A DNA stretch of 64,000 nucleotides from JAIOQA01 sp035493675 (GTDB taxonomy: Bacteria > Myxococcota_A > Polyangia > Haliangiales > Haliangiaceae): positions 1 through 64,000 of the forward strand of contig DATJIA010000239.1 in assembly GCA_035493675.1 (NCBI GenBank), read 5' to 3'. This document shows positions 1-8,603 of the stretch, one piece after another. Each line of letters opens with the position of its first letter. The first letter of the stretch is position 1. The position numbers and the translations under genes are program-made. The notes beneath the pieces were generated by a model, which searched no databases, had not been told where the DNA came from, and was given only the letters and a program-made list of their open reading frames with translations.

Positions 1-420
1 TGCTACGCGACCGTCGACATCCGCGCGGATCAGATCCCGAAGCTGTCCGATGCGCGGACGTACGCGGTCGGCCCGGCGGTGACCACCGTCGGCTACGACG
101 GCAACCTCGTGACGTATCAAGGCTACGATCGATCGCGGCTCGAGCTCCTCGCGCCCGACGGATCGACGGTCGTCGTGAAGGGCGACGCCGATCTCGATCT
201 CGACACCACCGACGGACGCCACTACCACTTCGAGCACCCGATCGACGCGACGCTCGAAGGCGACACGCTCGTGATCCGCGCCGACGACCGCACCGGGCGC
301 ATCGCGCTCCGCGACGTCGCGCGCGCGCGCGTGCGATCGCTCAGCTACGGCAAGACGATCGGCGCCACCGTCGGCATCTCGGTCGGCGTCAGCGCCCTGC
401 TGCTGCTGCCGCTGCTCTAG
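1..420 (+). CDS. 5'-truncated exported/lipoprotein-like protein, unknown function
   Basis: The reading frame is open from the first base of the window, so the start lies upstream; 139 residues are visible. The first visible codon is Cys, so it could be the acylated Cys of a lipoprotein, but the lipobox is outside the window. The body is rich in Asp/Thr and beta-prone. The C-terminus (about residues 115-139) is a Gly/Leu-rich hydrophobic segment ending in LLLLPLL, probably a membrane anchor. I do not recognise a family. It converges on the DUF2252 gene, with a GC-rich repeat filling the gap. Confidence 0.6.
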   Translation, partial: CYATVDIRADQIPKLSDARTYAVGPAVTTVGYDGNLVTYQGYDRSRLELLAPDGSTVVVKGDADLDLDTTDGRHYHFEHPIDATLEGDTLVIRADDRTGRIALRDVARARVRSLSYGKTIGATVGISVGVSALLLLPLL

Positions 421-515
421 TTCGCCGCCGAGCGGGGCAGCGCTCGCCGGGGTCCCCGCCGAGCGTCAGCGAGGTGGGGTGGCGCCGCGGGGCAGCACCC
501 GCGAGGCGGCGGCTA
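421..515. repeat. Dispersed GC-rich palindromic repeat, copy 1 (long form)
   Basis: This 95-nt element fills the whole gap between two convergent stop codons. Its 41-nt core (475-515) matches the reverse complement of 10584-10624 with one mismatch, and its outer 12 nt (421-432) match the reverse complement of 10625-10636. The 42 nt between (433-474) are absent from the second copy. Short self-complementary stretches (for example CGGGGTCCCCG) suggest it folds. It resembles a REP/BIME-type element; a bidirectional terminator role is possible. Confidence 0.75.
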
Positions 516-1790
516 TTAGACCGTCCCCGCGCGGATCGCGGCGATCAACGCCGCGTGATCCGCGGTCGCCTGATCGGCGTACGCGACCGCGAACGAGGCC
601 AGGGCGCGATCCACATTGTCGCCCGATCCGACGTAGCCCGCGAGGATCGCCGCGTCGCCGGTGCGCGCGTGCGCCTTCGCGAGCACCTGCCCGCACAACG
701 CCGCGTACTCGCCGAGCGCGCGCCCGCCGAGCATCTCGACCGTGCAACGTCCCTTGTGATCGCTCCACTGCCGCACCAGGCACGGCACTCCATCGACCGA
801 CGTCCAGCCCAAGAACGGATCGCTCACGGTCTGCGTGCGCGCCTGCCCTTCCGCCGCGCGCCGCCCGCCGTGCACGTCGCGCTCGCGTCCCCACGCGCAC
901 GCGCCGATCTCCTTCAGCTGCAAGAACAGCGGATCGCGATCGCCGTTGCCGAACGCGAGCACGATCCACGACGCGAGCCCGAGCGAATCGATCCCCTGCG
1001 CGCGCGACGCGATCTCGACCGGCGTGTACGCGTCGAGCACTTGCTGCCGCCCCGCGCCGAGCGAATCCCGATACGAGCTCCACGAGCTACCGAGTAGATC
1101 CAGTGATGGCAATGGCACCAGGTACGGCGGATCCTCCCGGAACCGCGCCGTTCCCTCCGGCGACGACGCCGTCGCCTTGCGCAACAAGCGCGCCGGCGTG
1201 TCGCGCGCGGCGCGCTCGAAGATCGGCGCGAGCGGCCGATGGCGATCGCGCGGCGAGATCTCGGTGCGCGCGACGTCGAGCACGCGCATCTCCGCGTAGC
1301 GATCGATCGCCTCGCGATAGCTCGCGACCATCGACGAGACCGCGTCGCGGCAGGCGCCTTCGCGCTGGCCCGCCTCGCGGCCCGCGAGCACGACGCTCGC
1401 CGCCAACCGCCGCAGGTCCCACTCGAACGGCCCGCGGCACGCGTGATCGAAGTCGTTCAGATCGAAGACGAGGTGCCCGTCGGGCGCGGCGTACGCGCCG
1501 AGGTTGAAGAGGTGCGCGTCGCCGCACAGCTGCACCTCGACGCCGGCGGTCGGCTCGCGCATCACGTCGGTCGCGAACAGCGTGATCGCGCCGCGGAAGC
1601 ACGCGAGCGGCGACTCGGCCATCCGCGACCAGCGCAGCTCGACGCGCGACGGATCGCGACCGACCACGGCGCGGGAGAGGATCGCGATCGCGTCTCGCGC
1701 CGAAGGAGCCCACGCGCCCAGCGACGATCGCGGCAGCGCCTCGCGCAACGCCTTGCCCCGCGCCCGCCGCTCGTCGGGAGACGCGCGCAT
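516..1790 (-). CDS. DUF2252 family protein
   Basis: A 424-residue protein starting MRASPDERRARG. The DUF2252 hallmarks are visible: CGDAHLFNLGAY followed by DLNDFDHACRGPFEWDLRR in the first third. The biochemical role of the family is unsettled; the Asp/His-rich core resembles a kinase-like fold (family knowledge, not shown here). It starts 2 nt after the stop of the upstream MBL gene on the same strand, so it is the last gene of a three-gene operon. The stop TAA is followed in frame by TAG inside the repeat. Confidence 0.85.
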   Translation of the reverse strand: MRASPDERRARGKALREALPRSSLGAWAPSARDAIAILSRAVVGRDPSRVELRWSRMAESPLACFRGAITLFATDVMREPTAGVEVQLCGDAHLFNLGAYAAPDGHLVFDLNDFDHACRGPFEWDLRRLAASVVLAGREAGQREGACRDAVSSMVASYREAIDRYAEMRVLDVARTEISPRDRHRPLAPIFERAARDTPARLLRKATASSPEGTARFREDPPYLVPLPSLDLLGSSWSSYRDSLGAGRQQVLDAYTPVEIASRAQGIDSLGLASWIVLAFGNGDRDPLFLQLKEIGACAWGRERDVHGGRRAAEGQARTQTVSDPFLGWTSVDGVPCLVRQWSDHKGRCTVEMLGGRALGEYAALCGQVLAKAHARTGDAAILAGYVGSGDNVDRALASFAVAYADQATADHAALIAAIRAGTV

Positions 1791-1792
1791 GA

Positions 1793-2629
1793 TCAGAGCT
1801 CGAGGTAGTTGCCCTCGGCCGCGGCGAACACCGGGATCGGGCTCTCCTGCTGCGCGGCGGCGACCATCGCGTCGATCATCGCGTCGGTCGCGTCGGGGCT
1901 GTGGTGGAACAGGACCAGCCGCTTCGCGCCCGCCGCGTTCGCGACGTTCTGCGCGGCGGCGACCGGCGAGTGCCCCCACCCGCGACGCACCGAGTACTCG
2001 AGATCCGAGTGCATCGCGTCGTGGATCAGGAGGTCCGCGTCCTGCGCGATCGCGATCGCCTGCGCGAGCGGCGCCTCGGGCTGCGGATATTCGACATCTG
2101 ACAAGAACGCGACGACGTGCCCGTCGGCGCTGATGCGCAGCGCGGTCGTCCACATGTTGCCGTGCGGCACCGCGGCGGTCTGGACCTCGAAGCCGTCGAG
2201 CGACAGGCTCGCGCCCGGCACGATCGAATCGATCGTCACGTCGGCGGCGAGGTTCTCGAGGCCTTCGAGCGGCGAGTAGTGCGGCGCGAGCTGGTTCTGC
2301 AGCGTGGTCTCGAGCGAGGCGCCGCCGGGATCCGCGCCCAGGATGCGGATGCGATTGCCGGGGATGAAGAACGGCGTGAAGAACGGCAGGCCTTGGATGT
2401 GATCGAGGTGCGTGTGCGAGAGCAGGACGTTGAGCCGACCCTTGCCCTTGCCGAACTCGGTCTTCATCAGCTGCTTCGCGAGCTCGGTCGCGCCGGTGCC
2501 GAGATCGATCACGAGCCGACTGCCCGCGTTGTCGAGCAGCTCGATGCAGGTCGTGTTGCCGCCGTAGCGCAGGAAGCTCTGCCCCGACATCGCGAACGAG
2601 CCGCGCGTGCCCCAGAAGCGGACTCTCAC
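1793..2629 (-). CDS. MBL-fold metallo-hydrolase (first of two)
   Basis: A 278-residue metallo-beta-lactamase-fold protein beginning with GTG (VRVRFWGTRGS). The metal-binding HxHxDH is visible as SHTHLDHIQGLPFF at about residues 69-82, with further candidate ligands in VPHGN, LIHDAMH and LFHHSP. The FWGTRGS and GGNTTCIE start is typical of the RNase-Z/PhnP-like branch that cleaves phosphodiesters, but the substrate cannot be read. Its GTG overlaps the previous stop (GTGA), so it is co-transcribed with the neighbouring paralogue. Confidence 0.85.
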   Translation of the reverse strand: MRVRFWGTRGSFAMSGQSFLRYGGNTTCIELLDNAGSRLVIDLGTGATELAKQLMKTEFGKGKGRLNVLLSHTHLDHIQGLPFFTPFFIPGNRIRILGADPGGASLETTLQNQLAPHYSPLEGLENLAADVTIDSIVPGASLSLDGFEVQTAAVPHGNMWTTALRISADGHVVAFLSDVEYPQPEAPLAQAIAIAQDADLLIHDAMHSDLEYSVRRGWGHSPVAAAQNVANAAGAKRLVLFHHSPDATDAMIDAMVAAAQQESPIPVFAAAEGNYLEL

Positions 2630-3540
2630 GCGGGCGCTCCGATCGCGAGCACCATGCCTTCGCGCGCGGTGACGATCTCGAGGCCTTGATCCTCGCCCGT
2701 CTTCGCGTAGCGCGCGGCGAGGTCGTCCATCATGTCGTCGTCGTGCGACGGCGCGTGGTGGTAGAGCACGAGGCAGCGCGCGCCCGACTCCTTGCAGATC
2801 TCGATGCCGTGCTCGGGCGTCGAGTGGCCGTAGTGCGGGAACTTCTCGTACTCGTGCGGGAGGAAGTGCGTGTCGTAGACGACGGTGTCGACGCCCCGGA
2901 GCGCGTCGACGAGCGACGCCTTCATCGCGCCGAGCGCCGCGCGATCGTCGTCGGTGAGCGGCTCGAGGCCCGACAAGAAGTGGCGCTTGTGCAGCACGAG
3001 ATCGAACGGCGCGGTGTCGCTTACATAAGCGACCGTGGTTCCGTCGGCGGTGATGCGATAGCCGACCGCGCCGAACGGATGGTTGAGCGCGATCGGCATG
3101 ATCTCGAACGCGCCGATGCAGAACGACGCGCCCGGCTCGACCTCCTGGAACTCGAAGTGCGCGGGCACCGACTCGAGCGGCATCGGGAAGAACTCGTGGC
3201 GCGTGATGCCGCCGATCACCGGCTTCAGCTCGTCGGCGGCGGCGAGCGACGCGTAGACCGAGATCTGCGTGCCCGGCACGTACGCCGGCTCGAAGAACGG
3301 CAGGCCTTGGATGTGATCCCAGTGCACGTGCGAGAGGAGGATGTGATGCTCGCGCGGCTTGCCGCCGTGCTCGCGCGCGAGCCGCTGGCCGAGCGCGCGC
3401 AACCCGGTGCCCGCGTCGACGATCAACGACTCGCCGCTCGCCGTGCGGACCTCGACGCACGAGGTCTGGCCGCCGTACCTGACGGTCGCGGCGCCCGGCA
3501 CGGGATAACTCCCGCGCACACCCCAGAAGGTGATGTCCAT
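2626..3540 (-). CDS. MBL-fold metallo-hydrolase (second of two)
   Basis: A 304-residue paralogue of the downstream gene, starting MDITFWGVRGSYPVPGAATV. The metal motif is SHVHWDHIQGLPFF; later ligands appear in LNHPFG, VYDTHF and LYHHAP. It is slightly longer than its partner, with extra residues in the TRHEFFPMPLES region. It is the first gene of the minus-strand operon, 91 nt from the divergent cytochrome lipoprotein gene. A tandem duplication is likely. Substrate unknown; phosphodiesterase or beta-lactamase-like hydrolase are alternatives. Confidence 0.85.
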   Translation of the reverse strand: MDITFWGVRGSYPVPGAATVRYGGQTSCVEVRTASGESLIVDAGTGLRALGQRLAREHGGKPREHHILLSHVHWDHIQGLPFFEPAYVPGTQISVYASLAAADELKPVIGGITRHEFFPMPLESVPAHFEFQEVEPGASFCIGAFEIMPIALNHPFGAVGYRITADGTTVAYVSDTAPFDLVLHKRHFLSGLEPLTDDDRAALGAMKASLVDALRGVDTVVYDTHFLPHEYEKFPHYGHSTPEHGIEICKESGARCLVLYHHAPSHDDDMMDDLAARYAKTGEDQGLEIVTAREGMVLAIGAPA

Positions 3541-3631
3541 CGGCGCGAAAATTGTACCGTGCCCGGCCTCGCTTCCGAAATCCGCGCGCGGGATTTGGTA
3601 GGCTCGGCCCCGGCTAACCAAGGGGGGAAGC

Positions 3632-5038
3632 ATGAGGACACGTCTATTCGTTTTCGGGGTGCTGTTCGCGGCGTGCACGGGGTCCACCGGTCCGGCGGGC
3701 CAGAACGGCCAGAACGGCCAGAACGGCTCGAATGGCTCGAACGGCACGAACGGCAACGACATCATCTTGTCGGAGCGCGCCAAGATCGGCCTCGACATCG
3801 CGCCGGTCGCGCTGAAGCTCGACGGCAAGACCGGGCCCGAGATCGAAGCGATCGGGCAAGGCAGCTACTGGGTGAACGCGGTCATCGACTGCAGCGGCTG
3901 TCACTCGGGCCAGGTCGGCTACCTGTCGGGCGGCAACAAGTTCCCGTTCGACGCCGACGGTGACTTCGTCGTGTCGCGCAACCTGACGCCGGATCCGACC
4001 GGCCTCATGCTCAGCGAGGCCGACTTCCTCACCGCGATGCAGACCGGCAAGGACTTCTCGACGGCGAACGAGATCATGATCGTGATGCCGTGGCTCAACT
4101 TCCGCTGGATGCACGAGGACGATCTCAAGGCGATCTACGCCTACCTGAAGGTCATCCCGGCGGTCGCGAACCCGAACATGGCCGACTCGAAGGGCCCGGC
4201 GAAGGCGCTCACGCCGATCCCGCTGCCGTCCGCGTACGACCGCGGCGCGCAGACGCGCGCGCTCCTGCCCGAGAAGGATTTCATGGGCAACAAGATCCCG
4301 GATCCGGACGGCACGATCCGTGGCTACGAGGTCAACCCGCTGCCCGATCCGGACGACTACCCGTTCTTCACCGGCCAGCACACGGCGTCGTTCGGGCGCG
4401 GCTCGTACCTGGTGAACGCGGCGGCCTGCAACGACTGCCACACCAACCCGCCGTACGGCACGGTGCCGGGCCCCGACTTCCTGCGCACCACGACGACCGC
4501 GTTCCTGACCGGCGGCGACGTGTTCGTCACGCCGACGGGGCTCGGCCCGGTGTTCGGCACCACGCGCTCGATGTCGGCGAACATCATCGGCTCGAACGGC
4601 TTCCTGTGGGAGCCGGGCATGAACTTCTCGCTGTTCCAGGAGATCATCGCGACCGGCACGCACTTCGACGACGATCCGCCGACGCCGCTCGCGTGGCCGA
4701 TGCCGTGGGATCACTTCCGCAACATGACGGCGAGCGATCAGGCGGCGCTCTACGACTACCTGACCGATCTCGCGTTCGACGTGTCGAACGGCCCGACGAA
4801 GAACACGATCACGCAGGGCCCGGCGCTCTACTGCGATTCGACCCACACGTGCCCCGGCGGGATGACGTGCCACATGGGCGGCGGCACACCGGACCTCGGC
4901 AACGAGTGCGTCGGCAACGACTGCACGAGTGACGCGGATTGCGGCGCGTGCCAGCGCTGCGATACGACGACGACTCAGAAGTGCGTCGCGCCCGACGATC
5001 AAGCGCACATCGGCTGCGCGCTCGGCGCCGGCATCTGA
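3632..5038 (+). CDS. Diheme cytochrome c-like lipoprotein with collagen-like linker
   Basis: A 468-residue exported lipoprotein. The signal peptide ends in the lipobox FAAC (Cys15), followed by a low-complexity GQNGQNGQNGS tract (about residues 20-43) like a collagen linker. Two haem c sites are seen: CSGCH at 87-91 and CNDCH at 266-270. After about residue 400 comes a Cys-rich tail with paired Cys motifs typical of myxobacterial surface proteins. ATG follows the purine-rich RBS AGGGGGGAAG. Probably an outer-membrane electron-transfer or sensor protein. The haem ligands beyond His and the redox partner are not identifiable. Confidence 0.75.
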   Translation: MRTRLFVFGVLFAACTGSTGPAGQNGQNGQNGSNGSNGTNGNDIILSERAKIGLDIAPVALKLDGKTGPEIEAIGQGSYWVNAVIDCSGCHSGQVGYLSGGNKFPFDADGDFVVSRNLTPDPTGLMLSEADFLTAMQTGKDFSTANEIMIVMPWLNFRWMHEDDLKAIYAYLKVIPAVANPNMADSKGPAKALTPIPLPSAYDRGAQTRALLPEKDFMGNKIPDPDGTIRGYEVNPLPDPDDYPFFTGQHTASFGRGSYLVNAAACNDCHTNPPYGTVPGPDFLRTTTTAFLTGGDVFVTPTGLGPVFGTTRSMSANIIGSNGFLWEPGMNFSLFQEIIATGTHFDDDPPTPLAWPMPWDHFRNMTASDQAALYDYLTDLAFDVSNGPTKNTITQGPALYCDSTHTCPGGMTCHMGGGTPDLGNECVGNDCTSDADCGACQRCDTTTTQKCVAPDDQAHIGCALGAGI

Positions 5039-5062
5039 AGAGGTGATATGAACGGCGCGTGA
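5039..5062 (+). promoter_or_regulatory. Strong Shine-Dalgarno with 4-codon leader ORF
   Basis: GAGGTGAT matches the 3' end of 16S rRNA well but sits only a few bases before an ATG that opens a 4-codon ORF (ATG AAC GGC GCG TGA, 5048-5062). Its TGA overlaps the GTG start of the PanE-like gene. Translation of the reductase may therefore be coupled to this mini-ORF. The interpretation is inference; the arrangement is visible. Confidence 0.35.
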
Positions 5063-6111
5063 GCGAAGTACCCACGCGCTTCCTGGTCGTCGGCGCGGGC
5101 GGCATCGGCGGCATCGTCGCCGGCTGCCTCGCCGAGGTCGGCGCCGACGTCACCGCGGTGTCGACCAACCCGGCGATCCGCGCCGCCGTCGAGAGCGCGG
5201 GCTTCCGCCTGCGCGAAGAAGGCGACGAGCGCGCGGTCGCGGGACGGATCGTCGCCGCGCCGCCGCCGGGCGAGGTCTTCGACGTGATCGTGATGGCGAC
5301 GCAGCCGCCGCAGGTCGAAGAGGCCGCGCGCGGCGCGATCGGCGCGCTGGCGCCGAACGGCCGCATCGTGGTCTTGCAGAACGGCTTGTGCGAAGAGCGC
5401 ATCGCGGCGATCGCCGGTCGCGAGCGCGTGATCGGCGCGATCGTCGCGTGGGGCGCGTCGATGCCGGAGCCCGGCGTCTACGATCGCACCGCGTCGGGCG
5501 GCTTCACGATCGGTCGCTTGGACGGCGAGCCGGATCCCGCGTGCAAGGCGATCGGCGAGGCGTTCGAGGCGATCGGGCCGGTCGTCTACACGAACAACTT
5601 GATCGGCGCGCGGTGGAGCAAGCTCGCGCTCAACTGCGCGATCTCGTCGCTGCCCACGATCGCGGGCGAGCGTCTCGGACCGCTCGTGCGCGTGCGCCGC
5701 TATCGCCGGCTCGTGCTCGAGGTCATGACCGAGGTCGTCGCGGTCGCGCGGCGCGAGGGTGTCGCGCTGGAAAAAGTCGCGGGCACCTTGGATCTGGAGT
5801 GGATCGCGCTGACCGACGCGGAGCGCGCGATGAAGCTCGGCTCGCCCGCGCTCACCGCCAAGCACGCGCTCTTGATCGCGGTCGGGCTGCGCTATCGGCG
5901 CATGCGCAGCTCGATGCTCGCGGCGATCGAGCGCGGCCGCACGCCGGCGATCGACTTCTTGAACGGCGAGGTCGTCGCGCGCGCGGCGCGGCACGGGATC
6001 ATGACGCCGGTGAACGCGCGCGTCGTCGAGACGGTGTGGGCGATCGCGCACGGCGAGAAGATCTCCGCGCGCGAGACGCTCGACCAGCTGTTCCAGGAGA
6101 CGCGCCCGTGA
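5059..6111 (+). CDS. 2-dehydropantoate 2-reductase family (ApbA/PanE-like)
   Basis: A 350-residue NAD(P)H-dependent reductase of the ketopantoate reductase family. The N-terminal Rossmann motif VGAGGIGGIVAG lies at about residues 9-20, a loop reading VVLQNGL follows near residue 110, and the catalytic-domain motif ARWSKLALNCAIS, with the family Lys, lies near residue 182. The C-terminal helical domain is complete. It starts with GTG and its stop overlaps the next gene by 4 nt. Pantothenate synthesis is possible, but many relatives act on other 2-oxo acids, so no gene symbol is given. Confidence 0.8.
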   Translation: MSEVPTRFLVVGAGGIGGIVAGCLAEVGADVTAVSTNPAIRAAVESAGFRLREEGDERAVAGRIVAAPPPGEVFDVIVMATQPPQVEEAARGAIGALAPNGRIVVLQNGLCEERIAAIAGRERVIGAIVAWGASMPEPGVYDRTASGGFTIGRLDGEPDPACKAIGEAFEAIGPVVYTNNLIGARWSKLALNCAISSLPTIAGERLGPLVRVRRYRRLVLEVMTEVVAVARREGVALEKVAGTLDLEWIALTDAERAMKLGSPALTAKHALLIAVGLRYRRMRSSMLAAIERGRTPAIDFLNGEVVARAARHGIMTPVNARVVETVWAIAHGEKISARETLDQLFQETRP

Positions 6112-7091
6112 GCCTCGCGGTGATCACCGGCGCGTCGGGGCTGCTCGGCGCGAACCTCGCCGAGAGCTTGATCGCGGCCGGCCATCGCGTGCGCGCGACC
6201 AAGCGCGCGACGACCAAGATCGATCATCTGGGCGATCTGGCGATCGAGTGGGTCGAGGGCGATCTCGACGACGTCGCGGCGCTCACGCGCGCGTTCGAAG
6301 GCGCCGACGTCGTCTTCCACTGCGCCGCCGCGGTCAGCGTGCAAAAGGATGTCTCGCCCGAGCTCGAGCGCACCAACGTCGCCGGCACGGCCAACGTGAT
6401 CGAGGCGATGCGCGCGTCGAAGGCGAAGCGGCTCGTGCACACGAGCTCGGTCGTCGCGCTCGGCCTCTCCGACGACGGCAACCCCGTCGACGAGACAGTC
6501 GTGTGGAACTTCGACAAGCACGATCTCGCTGACGGCTACGCGATCACCAAGCACCGCGCCGAAGAGCTCGTGCGCGCGGCGACCGACCTGGACTTCGTGA
6601 TCGTCAACCCTGCGTGGATGTGCGGGCCGCGCGACTCGCGGCCATCGTCCGGAAAATTGATCGTCGAGCTCGCGCGCCGCAAGGTGCCGGGCTGGACGCC
6701 GGGCTACAACAACTTCGCCGACGTCCGCGACGTCGCGCGCGGGATGATCGCCGCCTGGCAGCGCGGCCGCCGCGGCGAGCGCTACTTCCTCGGCGGTCAC
6801 GAGATGACGTACCGCGACTTCTTCCGCACCGTCGCGAAGGTCGTCGGCGTCGCGCCGCCGCGCTTCTACATGCCGCACTTCGCCGCGCGCGTGGTCGGAC
6901 GGCTCGGCGACCGCCGCGAGGCGAAGGGCAAGCCCGCGCTCGCCAACTCCACGCAGGTCGCCTACGCGTACACGAATCGCTTCCGCTTCACCGCCGCGAA
7001 GGCGCAGCGCGAGCTCGGCTACGAGATCCACGCGCTCGAGCCCGCGATCGCCGACGCGGTCGCGTGGTTCCGCGCCCGCGGCATGTTATAG
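6108..7091 (+). CDS. NAD-dependent epimerase/dehydratase (extended SDR)
   Basis: A 327-residue extended short-chain dehydrogenase. TGASGLLGANL is the nucleotide-binding motif at residues 7-17. HTSSVVALG followed by GYAITKHRAEE supplies the Ser and the YxxxK catalytic pair, and NPAWMCGPRD is the usual substrate-side motif. GTG overlaps the PanE-like stop (GTGA), so the two are translationally coupled. The dihydroflavonol-reductase-like branch is a good guess; the substrate is unknown. Confidence 0.85.
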   Translation: MSLAVITGASGLLGANLAESLIAAGHRVRATKRATTKIDHLGDLAIEWVEGDLDDVAALTRAFEGADVVFHCAAAVSVQKDVSPELERTNVAGTANVIEAMRASKAKRLVHTSSVVALGLSDDGNPVDETVVWNFDKHDLADGYAITKHRAEELVRAATDLDFVIVNPAWMCGPRDSRPSSGKLIVELARRKVPGWTPGYNNFADVRDVARGMIAAWQRGRRGERYFLGGHEMTYRDFFRTVAKVVGVAPPRFYMPHFAARVVGRLGDRREAKGKPALANSTQVAYAYTNRFRFTAAKAQRELGYEIHALEPAIADAVAWFRARGML

Positions 7092-7100
7092 CGATCGCGG

Positions 7101-8252
7101 ATGAAGGCTGCGTACGACGTGGTCCTCCTGCCCGGCGACGGCATCGGCGTCGAGGTCGCCGGCGACGCGCGCGCGCTCGTCGAGGCGATCGCGCCGGCGA
7201 TCGGCGTGTCGTTCGCGATCGACGAGATCCCGTGCGGCGGACGCTTCTTCCTCGAGCACGGCTCGCGCGACTGGCCCGAAGGATCCGAGGAGCGCTGCAA
7301 GCGCGCCGACGTGATCCTGCTCGGCGCGGTCGGCTGGAACGGTCCCGGCGGCGGGCCGGTGATGATGCCCGACGGCAAGATGGCGGGCTGGTCGCCGGTG
7401 ATCGGCAACCGCATGCGCCTCGATCTCTACGCGAACGTGCGCCCGGTGCGCTGCTTGCCGGGGATCAAGCACGGCATCAGCGGATCGTTCGCTTCGGTCT
7501 GGTCGCCGGACAAGGTCGACATGATCATCGTGCGCGAGAACACCGAGGGCTTGTACTCGGGCGTCGGCGGGATGCACAAGACCGGCGACGTCGTCACCGC
7601 GGCGACCGACACGCGCATCATCACGCGCAAGGCCTCGGAGAAGGTGATCCGCCGCGCGTTCGAGATCTCTCGCTCGCGGGGCCGCGGCGCGCCGTTCGAC
7701 GGCAAGAAGCGCGTCACCTGCATCGTCAAGAACAACGTCTTGTACGGCTGCAAGCTCTTCCTCGAGGTCTATCGCGAGGTCGCGAAGGACTTCCCCGACG
7801 TCGAGCAAGACGTCGCGATCGTCGACGCGTTCGCGATGTTCGTGCTCACGCAGCCCGAGAAGTACGACGTCTGCGTCACGACCAACATGTTCGGCGACAT
7901 CCTCACCGACCTCGCGTCGGTCCTGCAGGGCGGCATGGGCATGGCCGTCGGCTGCAACGTCGGCGACGATCACGCGATGTTCGAGCCGATCCACGGCTCG
8001 GCGCCGCCGCTCGCCGGCAAGGATCGCGCGAACCCGATCGCGATGCTGCACGCGACCGCCGAGGCGCTCGCCTGGCTCGGCCGCCGCCACTCGGATGATC
8101 GTCTGGTCCGCGCCCACGACGCGATCGTCTCGTCGATCGAAGCGATCGTCGCCGCCGGCGCCCCGCTCACCGCCGATCTCGGCGGCTCGTCGGGGCGCAC
8201 CGCGGTCGCCGCCGCGATCCGCGAGCGCACGCTGCAGACGCTCGCGTCATGA
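7101..8252 (+). CDS. Isocitrate/isopropylmalate dehydrogenase family protein
   Basis: A 383-residue member of the beta-decarboxylating dehydrogenase family. LLPGDGIGVEV at the N-terminus, the NAD-interacting IIVRENTEGLYSGVGG, the metal-site motif TNMFGDILTDLAS and the adenine-site motif EPIHGSAPPLAGK are all present. Length and motifs fit 3-isopropylmalate, tartrate or NAD-isocitrate dehydrogenase. There are no leu or TCA neighbours, so the substrate is open. It starts 9 nt after the SDR gene and probably ends that operon. Confidence 0.85.
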   Translation: MKAAYDVVLLPGDGIGVEVAGDARALVEAIAPAIGVSFAIDEIPCGGRFFLEHGSRDWPEGSEERCKRADVILLGAVGWNGPGGGPVMMPDGKMAGWSPVIGNRMRLDLYANVRPVRCLPGIKHGISGSFASVWSPDKVDMIIVRENTEGLYSGVGGMHKTGDVVTAATDTRIITRKASEKVIRRAFEISRSRGRGAPFDGKKRVTCIVKNNVLYGCKLFLEVYREVAKDFPDVEQDVAIVDAFAMFVLTQPEKYDVCVTTNMFGDILTDLASVLQGGMGMAVGCNVGDDHAMFEPIHGSAPPLAGKDRANPIAMLHATAEALAWLGRRHSDDRLVRAHDAIVSSIEAIVAAGAPLTADLGGSSGRTAVAAAIRERTLQTLAS

Positions 8253-8266
8253 CCGCGAGCGCGGTC
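8251..8266 (+). terminator. Hairpin at the 3' end of the dehydrogenase gene
   Basis: GACCGCG-AG-CGCGGTC, 7-bp arms, overlaps the stop codon TGA. There is no T-tract, so it may act only as a 3' stabilising or weak terminating hairpin. Confidence 0.3.
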
Positions 8267-8603
8267 CGCTAGCGAGCACAGCGCGTCCGCGTTGCTCCTT
8301 TGCCCGAGCGCCCACGTCGGCGCGGGCGCCGACGTTCGTGCGATCACGTGGCTCCGCGCCGCTGCCTTTTTTACGTTTGGTTTTGAACCACCGAGCGGCG
8401 CGCTCAGGCGTTGCTCGACCATTCAACCCGAAAAATCTCAAAAGGCCGACGGCGCGGAGCGTCGTGATCGCACGAACGCCGGCGGCCGCGCCGATGTGGG
8501 CGCTCGGGAAAACAAGTCCGTGTACTCGCCTAGCTCCTGCCGGGAATTGCCACCCCGCGGCCTAGCGAGCCCGGCCCATTCCTATATCATTGCCCTAATT
8601 CAC
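8253..8603. other. Non-coding gap upstream of the RAYT gene
   Basis: This 351-nt stretch holds the 3' hairpin and the large inverted repeat described separately. The rest (8509-8603) has no gene that I can support; AATTCACATGGGGAA just before the transposase start gives no clear Shine-Dalgarno. Short T- and A-rich patches (GCCTTTTTTACG, CCCGAAAAATCTC) lie inside the palindrome loop. Confidence 0.6.
8303..8508. repeat. Large imperfect palindrome with 59-nt arms (REP-like)
   Basis: The left arm is 8303-8361 and the right arm 8450-8508. The reverse complement of the right arm equals the left except for about 5 of 59 bases. The 88-nt loop is itself partly complementary (GCCTTTT.. against ..AAAAGGC, and TTGAAC against ATTCAAC). 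It lies 96 nt upstream of a Y1 transposase of the REP-associated type, the usual setting for its substrate sequences. It could also be an inverted duplication of the transposon end. Confidence 0.75.

Noticed and set aside
474..2153. Long overlapping open frames on both strands within the DUF2252/MBL genes
   Set aside because: They are Arg/Ala-rich translations caused by GC-rich codon bias; the alternate frame has recognisable family motifs.
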